64,000 nucleotides of DNA from CAYLLN01 sp964384375. Lineage in GTDB: Bacteria > Planctomycetota > Planctomycetia > Pirellulales > Pirellulaceae. Every line of letters starts with the position of its first letter. Position 1 is the stretch's first letter. The DNA is taken from positions 45,638-109,637 of the forward strand of contig CAYLLN010000013.1 in NCBI GenBank assembly GCA_964384375.1. Direction: 5' to 3'. The notes below the pieces were generated by a model, which was given only the letters and a program-made list of their open reading frames with translations, searched no databases and was not told where the DNA came from. Of the stretch, positions 8,294 to 16,413 are shown in pieces. The translations under genes and the position numbers were made by a program.

Positions 8294-8947
8294 GTGGCTC
8301 GTGCTCGCAAAAAATCGGTACGCAAGCGAACCTATCACCACGGCGACCTGCGGGCCGCACTCGTCGAGGCGGGGCTGGCAATCGTCGAGCGCGAGGGAGT
8401 GGCCGGCGTTTCGCTCCGCGCGGTGGCTCGCCGGGCCAATGTTTCGCACGCGGCCCCGTACCACCATTTCGCCTCCAAAGCCGAATTATTGGCGGCCATC
8501 GCCGCGGCTGGATTTGATCGTTTAGTGACCACTATCGACCGCGTTGCCGGGGAAATGACGCTCCGGTCGCATCTCGACGGTCTGCGTGCGGTTGGCAGCG
8601 GCTACTTGCGGTTCGGTCTGGAAAACCCGGGCGTCTTTCGCCTTATGTTCCGTCCCGAACTGACACAGCCCGCCAAGCACGACGTGCTCCGCTTGGCTGA
8701 GACTCGGGCGTTCGGCAAGCTGCTTGAAACGGTCACAGGTGCTCAGCAAGCGGGCGAGTTGCCCGGCCGCGATCCACGACCGATCGCCGCTGCCTGCTGG
8801 AGCACGATGCACGGCCTGGCGGTGCTCCATGCCGACCAGGTGCTTGGCGAGACGCCGCTATCCGATGTTCCAATCGAATCGCTCGTGCAATATGTCGTCG
8901 AGTTCGCCACGGTCGGCGCGATCCATACGACCGGGCCCGAGGAATAG
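8294..8947 (+). CDS. TetR/AcrR-family transcriptional regulator
   Basis: The 217-aa protein starts at GTG 8294. Residues about 10-60 form a TetR helix-turn-helix (YHHGDLRAALVEAGLAIV, then GVSLRAVARRANVSHAAPYHHFASKAELLAAI), the AcrR-type subgroup with YHHF. The C-terminal all-helical domain resembles the WHG/TetR_C_33 ligand-binding type (LRAVGSGYLRFGLENPGVFRLMF). The regulator most likely represses the divergent VOC gene and itself through the palindrome in the 135-bp shared promoter region. Confidence 0.88.
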   Translation: MARARKKSVRKRTYHHGDLRAALVEAGLAIVEREGVAGVSLRAVARRANVSHAAPYHHFASKAELLAAIAAAGFDRLVTTIDRVAGEMTLRSHLDGLRAVGSGYLRFGLENPGVFRLMFRPELTQPAKHDVLRLAETRAFGKLLETVTGAQQAGELPGRDPRPIAAACWSTMHGLAVLHADQVLGETPLSDVPIESLVQYVVEFATVGAIHTTGPEE

Positions 8948-8996
8948 CCAAGGACCAATGGTCATCACTTGCCCTGCGATCGTGGCAGGCAGATTG

Positions 8997-9203
8997 CTAA
9001 AAGACCTGATTCTCCGTCGGATACGGCAGGTCGCACGCCAGCGGATTGGTCGTCTTCTGAAATGGACCCACGCTCGCCAAGAGCGTGGCGATTTCTTCCA
9101 GCGTGAGCGGCTGACCCTTCGGCTGCTCCGGCGTCGGCTCGCGGTTGAGTCGTACCAGATCCTCGATCAGCGTTTCGGCGATCTTGCGATCATCGTCGTT
9201 CAT
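8997..9203 (-). CDS. small hypothetical protein
   Basis: This is an unrecognised 68-aa acidic protein with a helix-forming N-terminus (DDDRKIAETLIEDLVRL) and no membrane segment. A GGGGTG stretch lies upstream of its ATG. It sits alone between the TetR gene and ilvN. Amino-acid composition looks like a real protein, but I have no family evidence. Confidence 0.45.
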   Translation of the reverse strand: MNDDDRKIAETLIEDLVRLNREPTPEQPKGQPLTLEEIATLLASVGPFQKTTNPLACDLPYPTENQVF

Positions 9204-9481
9204 CGGACACCCCGCCCGGCATTGCTCTAAGCAACCCTACCATGCCGGGGGAATTCTGTTGCCAGACATTGTGTCGCAATTCGTACCAAAGGCGTGGCTG
9301 CCAAACGGGTTGTGCCGAATCTGACGACGCGCGCCGGCACTCAACCGCCCCTCGGGTCGGCCTAACTCCCTTCGGTTGCGGTAGGCGCGTCAGCCTGCCC
9401 GAACCGCCGGCAGCCGTCCCTTGTCCCCCCTGCGGTCCGGGGCTAGATTGTCGGTTTGCTTTTGGCAGAGAGATTTCGATC

Positions 9482-10024
9482 ATGCGACACGTCCTGTCCG
9501 CGGTGGTGCAAAACGTGCCCGGTGTGCTTGCGCACATCTCCGGCATGCTCGCCTCGCGGGGCTACAACATCGATTCGCTGGCCGTCGGCGAAACGGAGGA
9601 TCCCAACCTCTCGCGGATGACCTTCGTGGTGGTCGGCGACGACCGGGTGCTCGACCAGGTCCGCAAGCAGCTCGAGAAGATCGTCACGGTCGTGCAGGTC
9701 GATGACGTCAGCTCGCGCGACCACGTCGAACGCGACCTGATGCTGCTCAAAGTCGCCGCCCCGCCCAGCAGCAAGCGGTCGGAAATCCGCGAGCTTGTCG
9801 ATATCTTCCGCGCCCGCATCGTCGATGTGGGAGCCGAAGAGGTGATGATCGAAATCTCCGGCCGCGAAAGCAAAATCATTGCCTTTATCGAGCGGATGCG
9901 CCCCTACGGCATTTTGGAGCTGGTCCGCACGGGCCGCATCGCCATGGTCCGCGGCGCCTCGCGCCAGCCCAAGACCGAGGAAGAAGCCGAAGAGCAAGAA
10001 GCCGCCAAGCAAAAGGCGGGCTGA
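9482..10024 (+). CDS. ilvN: acetolactate synthase small (regulatory) subunit
   Basis: The regulatory subunit activates and confers valine feedback on acetohydroxyacid synthase in branched-chain amino acid synthesis. The 180-aa protein begins with the ACT domain (HVLSAVVQNVPGVLAHISGML, then SRGYNIDSLAVGETEDPNLSRMT, split here) and has the C-terminal ALS_ss domain (RSEIRELVDIFRARIVDVG, MRPYGILELVRTGRIAM). The charged C-terminal tail (TEEEAEEQEAAKQKAG) is an addition. The frame is open upstream to 9242, but the ATG at 9482 is the homology start and has AGAGAG upstream. The catalytic large subunit is not adjacent; ilvC follows after 59 bases. Confidence 0.93.
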   Translation: MRHVLSAVVQNVPGVLAHISGMLASRGYNIDSLAVGETEDPNLSRMTFVVVGDDRVLDQVRKQLEKIVTVVQVDDVSSRDHVERDLMLLKVAAPPSSKRSEIRELVDIFRARIVDVGAEEVMIEISGRESKIIAFIERMRPYGILELVRTGRIAMVRGASRQPKTEEEAEEQEAAKQKAG

Positions 10025-10083
10025 TCGCTGTCGTCTGTACTCTGTCTTCTGTTCCCTCTTTCACCGAACCCCGAACCCTCCCC

Positions 10084-11088
<1,005 letters not shown>

Positions 11089-11143
11089 ATAGGATGCATC
11101 TCCCCTGGCTCAGCGCGCCGAGCGGCGTTAGTGGAGCCCGCTA

Positions 11144-11380
11144 ATGCCAATCGACGAGCGCATACCAAAAGATAAGCTTGAGCGCGTCCCCGCTCGCGTA
11201 TTTGCCTGCCTGCGGCCCGGAGAATTGCGTTTGTTTCTTTGGCCGGAAAACGAATTTCGGGGACCCGAAGTCGACGTACCTATTTATCTGATACCCCCAT
11301 CGCACCGCATACTTAACTCACAGCTTTGGGTGCGGTTGGATCAGTCCCTTAGAGTTCTCGAAGCATGGCCGCGTGATTGA
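11144..11380 (+). CDS. small hypothetical protein
   Basis: This unrecognised 78-aa ORF reads MPIDERIPKDKLERVPARVF and continues with a plausible soluble composition (RPGELRLFLWPENEF, DVPIYLIPPSHRILN). It has no signal or membrane segment. It lies just after ilvC and upstream of the 88-aa protein. Support is limited to composition and position. Confidence 0.4.
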   Translation: MPIDERIPKDKLERVPARVFACLRPGELRLFLWPENEFRGPEVDVPIYLIPPSHRILNSQLWVRLDQSLRVLEAWPRD

Positions 11381-11426
11381 TTTCGTCCGCTACCAAGATT
11401 GGCCCATATTCTTCGTCATTCCCACA

Positions 11427-11693
11427 ATGACCTATCCCGAAACTCTCGAAACCTTCGCCTCCCTCCAGCCCGGCGACCGCGTCCAGGTCGATCACGAGGT
11501 GAAGGTCGGATTTCGCACCTGGCACTCGGCAACCGTCGGCACCGTGGTGAGCAAGGACCGCCGCCGCCACGGCCTGCACTTCCGCCGCAACCTGGACGAC
11601 AAAGTTTTCAGCGACGTGCTCATCCTGAAGCGCGACGACGGCGAGCTGACGACCGTGACGCTGGATGAGTTCAGCGATTTGCGGAAGCTGTAG
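11427..11693 (+). CDS. small conserved-looking protein with a beta-barrel pattern
   Basis: The 88-aa protein begins MTYPETLETFASLQPGDRVQ. The alternating pattern (GDRVQVDHEVKVGFRTW, TVGTVVSKDRRRHGL, DDGELTTVTLDEFSDLRKL) resembles a small SH3-like or KOW-like barrel. The frame is open to 11373, but the ATG at 11427 starts at the folded part. No function is recognised. Its basic RRRHGLHFRRN patch could contact nucleic acid, which is speculation. Confidence 0.6.
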   Translation: MTYPETLETFASLQPGDRVQVDHEVKVGFRTWHSATVGTVVSKDRRRHGLHFRRNLDDKVFSDVLILKRDDGELTTVTLDEFSDLRKL

Positions 11694-11717
11694 AGCACAC
11701 TCTTAGGCGTCCCAGTC

Positions 11718-12062
11718 ATGGTTCCAAGTGCCAACGCCAAACCGGAACGATATCGTGGGCGACCGCTGTTTCTCATTCTTGAGAACTACGTATTGGCGGC
11801 AATTGATGCGTTGGACTCGAATGCCAACGCGCGCCTTGCACAAATTGTGAAGCGAGTTTACGGCGGAGATGACGACTGGCGCAAGACAGTGCGGGACGTG
11901 CTTGGGCTTGACGAGTCTCTCGATGACTCCTTGCGGGAAATGTGGCGCCAAAACCGGGTCGTCGCACAGCAACAACGCGTCGAGTTGCACCCCGTTCAAT
12001 TTGCGAAAATGGTCGTCGATCAAAATTTTGCAGAGTTGATTGAGACTCGTTCCGGGCAATAA
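11718..12062 (+). CDS. hypothetical protein
   Basis: This is a 114-aa protein, not recognised. It looks helical and soluble (PLFLILENYVLAAIDAL, NARLAQIVKRVYGGDDDWRKTV, DDSLREMWRQNRVVAQQQ). Codon use differs a little from its neighbours, with more A/T in third positions, as in the adjacent toxin-antitoxin genes, which may mean shared acquisition. No motif indicates an activity. Confidence 0.55.
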   Translation: MVPSANAKPERYRGRPLFLILENYVLAAIDALDSNANARLAQIVKRVYGGDDDWRKTVRDVLGLDESLDDSLREMWRQNRVVAQQQRVELHPVQFAKMVVDQNFAELIETRSGQ

Positions 12063-12125
12063 TCTGGTATGCAGATTACTGCCCTCCACACCCAGCAGGA
12101 CCGGCGGTTTGAGCAAAATCGCGAC

Positions 12126-12153
12126 ATTGGCGGCGAATAGCGCGAAGCTATAA
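12126..12153 (+). promoter_or_regulatory. predicted promoter of the toxin-antitoxin pair
   Basis: A consensus TATAAT at 12148-12153 has TTGGCG at 12126-12131 (16-base spacing; four of six matches to -35). The antitoxin start follows about 40 bases downstream. Confidence 0.5.
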
Positions 12154-12192
12154 TGGAGTGAAGCGTCACGGCCCCGCACAGGTTGTACCGCA

Positions 12193-12420
12193 ATGTCCAC
12201 CGAAACTCTCGAACAACGCGTTGCCGCTCTCGAATCACAGATGGCGCAGTTGTTGCTTCGCAAACGAGTTGAGCGTTCCAAGGATTGGCGACGAACAATC
12301 GGCATGTTCACCGGTGACGAAGTCATGTGGGCGATTGACCAGAATGCGCTAGCCTTCCGCGAAGAGGACCGTGATCGCACTTTGGCGGAGTTGGATGCCC
12401 AGCAAGGTCCGTCGTCGTGA
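12193..12420 (+). CDS. antitoxin-like protein paired with the PIN toxin
   Basis: The 75-aa protein starts with a short coiled-coil-like heptad run (TLEQRVAALESQMAQLLL) and ends in a charged helical tail (FTGDEVMWAIDQNALAFREE, then DRDRTLAEL). Its stop overlaps the start of the downstream PIN gene in GTGA (12417-12420). Small size, 5' position and overlap are typical of an antitoxin. The tail would wrap the toxin, and the N-terminus presumably mediates oligomerisation. No classical DNA-binding fold is evident. Confidence 0.7.
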   Translation: MSTETLEQRVAALESQMAQLLLRKRVERSKDWRRTIGMFTGDEVMWAIDQNALAFREEDRDRTLAELDAQQGPSS

Positions 12421-12854
12421 TTCTCCTCGATACCGATCATCTCACGGTTTTGCGGCACGCAGGTCATCCGCAACACACCGCTTTGGCCGCCCGCCTTCAA
12501 GCAGCAACCGACCCGCTGATCGCTCCGACAGTTATTAGCCTTGAAGAGCAAATGCGTGGCTGGCTCGCGGAGATTGCCCGTCGCAAGTCGATCGAAGATC
12601 AAGTACCGATCTATGCTCGATTGACCGACCTGGTTGACTTCTATCAGGAATGGGAAACGATCGCCTTCGACGAATCGGCTGTCGGTGTCTTTTCGTCGCT
12701 GAAGCAACAGAAGGTGCGAGTTGGCACGCAAGATCTGAAAATTGCCTCGATCGCACTTGCCAACGATGCTCTCTTGTTGTCGGCCAACCTGACTGACTTT
12801 CAGCGGATACCCGGACTCCGCGTTGAGGATTGGCTATACTCCCGACCTTCGTAA
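12417..12854 (+). CDS. PIN-domain toxin (VapC-like)
   Basis: The 145-aa protein has the PIN-domain pattern of acidic metal ligands: ILLDTDHLTVL at the N-terminus, an SLEEQ Glu in the middle (residue about 42) and VGTQDLKIASIAL followed by LLLSANLTDFQRIPGLRVEDW. PIN toxins cleave RNA in an Mg2+-dependent manner. It starts at GTG 12417 inside the antitoxin stop, so the two are translationally coupled. The LSANLTDF segment replaces the more common TxNxxDF. Confidence 0.85.
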   Translation: MILLDTDHLTVLRHAGHPQHTALAARLQAATDPLIAPTVISLEEQMRGWLAEIARRKSIEDQVPIYARLTDLVDFYQEWETIAFDESAVGVFSSLKQQKVRVGTQDLKIASIALANDALLLSANLTDFQRIPGLRVEDWLYSRPS

Positions 12855-12857
12855 ACA

Positions 12858-13727
12858 ATGTCCGTCCTTCCCCTCCACACCCAGCATGCCCGCCGGTTCG
12901 AACAGAACCGGTTTATCTATCCGGTGCTGTCGCGGCGGAGCGAGGGGATTTCGATCGGGGTCAATCTCAATCCCGACAAGGTCTGCAATTTCGGCTGCAT
13001 TTATTGCCAGGTTGATCGAACGACACAAAGCGAAACGCGGTTTGTCGGAACGGAACAGTTGCTGGCCGAACTGGAGGCGACGCTGCAATTCGCGGCGAGC
13101 GGCGAGATCTTCGAACACGAGAAGTTCCGACACACGCCGCACGAGTTTCGTCGGCTGAACGACATTGCCTTCAGCGGCGACGGTGAGCCGACGACGTACA
13201 AGAACTTCGACGAGATCATCGCCTCTTGTGCTGAGGTGAAACTCCGGCTGGGACTGGACCCGGTGAAGATGGTCCTCATCACCAATGCCAGCATGTTTCA
13301 CCGAGCGCACGTGCAGCGGGGCCTTGCGATCCTCGATGCCAACAACGGCGAAATCTGGGCCAAGCTCGAAGCGGGAACCGCGGAGTATTTCAAGCTCGTC
13401 GATCGGACACCGATTCCTTTCCAACAGATTCTGGACAACATTACAGCCGCGGCAAAAGTGCGGCCGCTTTTGATTCAATCGCTCTTCATGCGCGTCGCCG
13501 GAGAGCAACCGACTGACTCGGAGCTTTCGGCATTTTGCGATCGGCTCTGTGAGATTCAGTCGGCAGGCGGCAAGCTCAAGCTCGTGCAGGTCTATACCGT
13601 CGCCCGCAAGCCGGCCGAGGGCTACGTCCAGCCGCTGGTGGATGACGAAGTCGATGCGATCGTCAGCCTGGTCGAAAGCCGCACGGGCATTCCGGCCAAG
13701 GCGTACTACGGAGCCACCCAGCCATGA
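12858..13727 (+). CDS. radical SAM protein
   Basis: The 289-aa protein has the CxxxCxxC iron-sulfur motif at C43, C47 and C50 (KVCNFGCIYCQ), followed by LNDIAFSGDGEPTTYKNFDE, the GGE-like SAM-binding strand. It resembles COG0731-type single-domain radical SAM proteins whose substrate is often unknown. It begins three bases after the PIN toxin gene and overlaps the following small membrane protein by four bases (13724-13727), so these are likely co-transcribed. Confidence 0.85.
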   Translation: MSVLPLHTQHARRFEQNRFIYPVLSRRSEGISIGVNLNPDKVCNFGCIYCQVDRTTQSETRFVGTEQLLAELEATLQFAASGEIFEHEKFRHTPHEFRRLNDIAFSGDGEPTTYKNFDEIIASCAEVKLRLGLDPVKMVLITNASMFHRAHVQRGLAILDANNGEIWAKLEAGTAEYFKLVDRTPIPFQQILDNITAAAKVRPLLIQSLFMRVAGEQPTDSELSAFCDRLCEIQSAGGKLKLVQVYTVARKPAEGYVQPLVDDEVDAIVSLVESRTGIPAKAYYGATQP

Positions 13728-13948
13728 ACAAGCCGGACTTGCCCGAATCCTCCACGGCCAGGCCCAACCTCACGACCTGGATCATGCTGGCGGTGCTCGC
13801 CTGGGGTAGTTTGCTTGCGCTCGGCTCGTTTCTCTTCGGCGGCAATCATCCGCTTTTGCGTGCGGGCATCGTGCTGGCGGTCACGCTCGGCTTTCTCGGG
13901 CTGTGGGCGGCTGCACTATCGCTGCGCGGTCGGCGAGCCGATTCGTAG
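13724..13948 (+). CDS. small two-span membrane protein
   Basis: The 74-aa protein has a short polar N-terminus and two hydrophobic segments (LTTWIMLAVLAWGSLLALGS, then LRAGIVLAVTLGFLGLWAAAL). Its start overlaps the radical SAM gene stop. The TAG stop codon (13946-13948) lies inside the left end of a GTAGGGTG palindromic element, so the original C-terminus may have been changed by insertion of that element. Function is unknown. Confidence 0.65.
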   Translation: MNKPDLPESSTARPNLTTWIMLAVLAWGSLLALGSFLFGGNHPLLRAGIVLAVTLGFLGLWAAALSLRGRRADS

Positions 13949-14077
13949 GGTGGGTCAAGCTCGCGGCCGAGAATGTTGCTCTTGAAAACCAAAGTTCCCG
14001 CAAGCGATGCCCCACGTGGTATGGAGCATCGATTCCGGTGGGTCGGCGTTCGCTACCGCTCACTGGACCCACCCTAC
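13945..14077. repeat. GTAGGGTGGGTC-ended MITE-like palindromic element
   Basis: GTAGGGTGGGTC (13945-13956) and its exact reverse complement (14066-14077) bound a 133-bp element. A second internal GGTGGGTC copy (14037-14044) pairs with the right end. TA dinucleotides at 13946 and 14075 could be part of the ends or a TA target duplication. The left end supplies the TAG stop of the upstream plus-strand gene and the right end supplies the TAG stop of the convergent NUDIX gene. Confidence 0.7.
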
Positions 14078-14601
14078 AGCTTTCCTTCCCGTCGCAGCCG
14101 CTCAGCCCATAACAATCCCACAATCGACTTCGCGTCCTGAATCTCGCCGCGAAAGACCATTGCCACTGCTTCGTCGAACGGCACGAGCCAGTTCTCAATC
14201 TCTTCCCCTTCCTCGAGCGTCGTTTCTCCGGCGGTCAAACCCGTTGCCACATACAAGTGCATCTTCTCGTCGAGAATTCCCGGCGAGAGAAAGAACTCGT
14301 GCAAGAACTCAATCTTCTTGGCTCGATAGCCCGTCTCCTCAATCAGCTCGCGTTCAGCGGTAAGGGCAGGCGGCTCGGGTGGTTCCAGCGTGCCGGCCGG
14401 CAGTTCGATGAGCGTCTGATTCACCGCGATCCGAAAGTTGCGGATCAGGCAAACGCGCCCGTCGTCCAAGAGCGGCACGATCACGCACGCCCCCGGATGC
14501 CGCACGATCTCGCGCGTCTTTGTCTTGCCGCCCGGCGTTTCGACGGTGTGGCGGACGACAGTGAACTTTTTCGTGGTAAGCAGTGTTTCGGGTTGCGACA
14601 T
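14074..14601 (-). CDS. NUDIX hydrolase (ADP-ribose pyrophosphatase-like)
   Basis: The 175-aa protein carries a Nudix box GTLEPPEPPALTAERELIEE followed by TGYRA, with the REx2EE core present; the canonical GxxxxxE spacing is slightly extended by PEPPA. The N-terminal beta domain (RHTVETPGGKTKTREIVRHP, then VIVPLL) matches ADP-ribose or GDP-mannose pyrophosphatases that hydrolyse nucleoside diphosphate sugars. The frame extends 11 codons upstream, but the ATG at 14601 avoids overlap with the nitroreductase stop, 5 bases away. The TAG stop lies in the end of the palindromic element. Confidence 0.88.
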   Translation of the reverse strand: MSQPETLLTTKKFTVVRHTVETPGGKTKTREIVRHPGACVIVPLLDDGRVCLIRNFRIAVNQTLIELPAGTLEPPEPPALTAERELIEETGYRAKKIEFLHEFFLSPGILDEKMHLYVATGLTAGETTLEEGEEIENWLVPFDEAVAMVFRGEIQDAKSIVGLLWAERLRREGKL

Positions 14602-14606
14602 GATCG

Positions 14607-15218
14607 TTATCCCAGTTTCGCCGCCTGACCCCACGTGCTCACGACGAACTCGCCAATCCCCTTCCGTCCCCGCGGCGCAAGGTCGCGTTGCCCTAGCGGC
14701 TCCGTCGTTCCCGCGGGCACTTCAGCCAGATAGCCAATCGCAATGGCTGTCAAAGGGTCGTGGCCATCAGGCACTTTGTACGCCGCCCGCACTTTCGCAG
14801 GCACGATGCCGATCATCTGATGTCCCTGCAGGCCAAGCGCCGTCGCTTGCAGCACAAGATTCTGTGCCGCCAGCCCGATGTCGTGCTCGCAGGCCGAGTT
14901 CGGCTTCCCGTTCTTCTTAAAAAGTCGGCTCACCACGGTCAGGATTAGCACGCCGGCATTCTTCGCCCAGGCTTGGTTCCCTTCGACGAGGCAATCGAGC
15001 GCCTGCTCAAAAGCCGCCGCGTCGGTCCGCTCAGCGAGGATGTACGTCCAGGGCTGCTCGTTGTAACTCGACGGCGCCCATCGCGCCGCCTCCAGGCACG
15101 AGAGCAATTTTTCCCGCTCAACCGGCCGCGGATGATAGGCATACGGGCTCCACCGCTCGGCAATCACCGGCAAAATCGGATGAGCCGGCATGGCGTGTTT
15201 GGGATGCTTGTGGTTCAT
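14607..15218 (-). CDS. nitroreductase-family flavoprotein
   Basis: The 203-aa protein matches the FMN-dependent nitroreductase fold: RWSPYAYHPRPVEREKLLSC, AARWAPSSYNEQPWTYI (the FMN-binding RxSxN region) and AAQNLVLQATALGLQGHQMIG. Such enzymes reduce nitro compounds, quinones or flavins with NAD(P)H. The natural substrate is not evident. It is followed after 5 bases by the NUDIX gene and is likely co-transcribed with it. Confidence 0.9.
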   Translation of the reverse strand: MNHKHPKHAMPAHPILPVIAERWSPYAYHPRPVEREKLLSCLEAARWAPSSYNEQPWTYILAERTDAAAFEQALDCLVEGNQAWAKNAGVLILTVVSRLFKKNGKPNSACEHDIGLAAQNLVLQATALGLQGHQMIGIVPAKVRAAYKVPDGHDPLTAIAIGYLAEVPAGTTEPLGQRDLAPRGRKGIGEFVVSTWGQAAKLG

Positions 15219-15402
15219 GGCGTTCTCCTTTCGTCGAACTGCGGTCCCTGTCCTTATAGGCCCTTCCCAAAGAAGCGGCCAGACCCGTCCATCATTCCGT
15301 CAGCCAGGGATCAACTTGGCTCGCTGCATTCTCACACTCCCAAGAACTCGTGTTAGGATATCCGCTCCGACTACTCCCCGAGGTCTGCGAGGCTCCTCTC
15401 CC

Positions 15403-16410
15403 ATGTTTGTTGCCCGGAACATTTCGTGCCTGCTGCTCGTTCTTATCACCTTTCTTGCGTTGGGTTGCGGTAGCGATCCGGCACCGATCGCGCCCACCAA
15501 AGCCGCCAGTGATAGCGGCGCGTCCCCCGCCGAAAGCAAAGGGACCGTCGGCGTCTCGGTGCTGACGACGGTCAATCCGTTCTTCAACGTGATCGGGCAG
15601 AACATTAAGGACGAGATGGCCAAGGCGGGCTACGAAACGGTCGTCGTCAGCGGCGAAATGGACATCGCCCGCCAGCAGCAGCAGGTCCGAGACTTCATCG
15701 TCGCCGGCCATGCTGCCATCGTCCTTTGCCCTTGCGACAGCAAGGCGATCGGCCCCGTCATTCGCGAAGCGAACCAAGCGGGCATCCCTGTCTTCACGGC
15801 CGACATCGCTTGCCTGGCGGAAGGAGCAGACATTGTGTCGCACATTGCCACCGACAATCTCGACGGCGGCCGCCAAGCGGGACAGGCGATGATCGAGGCT
15901 CTCGGCACTGCCGGCGGCAAGGTGGTCATTCTCGACTACAAAGCGGCTGAGTCGTGCATTCTGCGCGTCAAGGGCTTTCGCGAAGTGATCGACAAGCACA
16001 ATGCAGAAACGACCGGCAGCAAGATCGAGATCGTGGCCGAGTTGCCCGGCGATGGGGACACGGCCAAGGGGGACCAAGCCACGCAGGATGCCTTACAGTC
16101 GCATCCCGACATGGCCGGCATCTTTGCGATTAACGATCCTTCGGCGATCGGCGCGATTGCGGCGCTGGAGCGGGCGGGCAAGGCTGACCAGGTCAAGCTC
16201 ATCGGCTTCGACGGCCAGAAGGAAGGGAAGCAGTTGATCAAGGCGGGCAAGATCTACGCCGATCCGATTCAGTATCCCGACCGGATCGGCCAAATGACCG
16301 CCAAGAGCATTCTCGACTACCTCGCCGGCAAAGAGGTGCCCAAGGATCAGCTCATCCCGACGGGGCTCTATCGTCAAGTCGATGGCCAGGCGGACCCGGA
16401 ACTGAAATAG
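15403..16410 (+). CDS. ABC transporter sugar-binding lipoprotein (RbsB-like)
   Basis: The 335-aa periplasmic binding protein has a lipoprotein signal ending LLLVLITFLALGC (lipobox LALGC, Cys about residue 22). The mature part is the type I (ribose/galactose) fold: TVGVSVLTTVNPFFNVIGQN, EANQAGIPVFTADIAC, SHIATDNLDGGRQAGQAM and IFAINDPSAIGAIAALERAG. It would deliver a sugar or sugar alcohol to the permease encoded three bases downstream. The open frame extends upstream, but ATG 15403 starts the signal peptide. Confidence 0.92.
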   Translation: MFVARNISCLLLVLITFLALGCGSDPAPIAPTKAASDSGASPAESKGTVGVSVLTTVNPFFNVIGQNIKDEMAKAGYETVVVSGEMDIARQQQQVRDFIVAGHAAIVLCPCDSKAIGPVIREANQAGIPVFTADIACLAEGADIVSHIATDNLDGGRQAGQAMIEALGTAGGKVVILDYKAAESCILRVKGFREVIDKHNAETTGSKIEIVAELPGDGDTAKGDQATQDALQSHPDMAGIFAINDPSAIGAIAALERAGKADQVKLIGFDGQKEGKQLIKAGKIYADPIQYPDRIGQMTAKSILDYLAGKEVPKDQLIPTGLYRQVDGQADPELK

Positions 16411-16413
16411 CGT

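Noticed and set aside
9242..9481. N-terminal extension of IlvN or a leader peptide for ilvNC
   Set aside because: The extension is not part of the ACT domain, and no run of branched-chain codons or a terminator-antiterminator pair could be shown.
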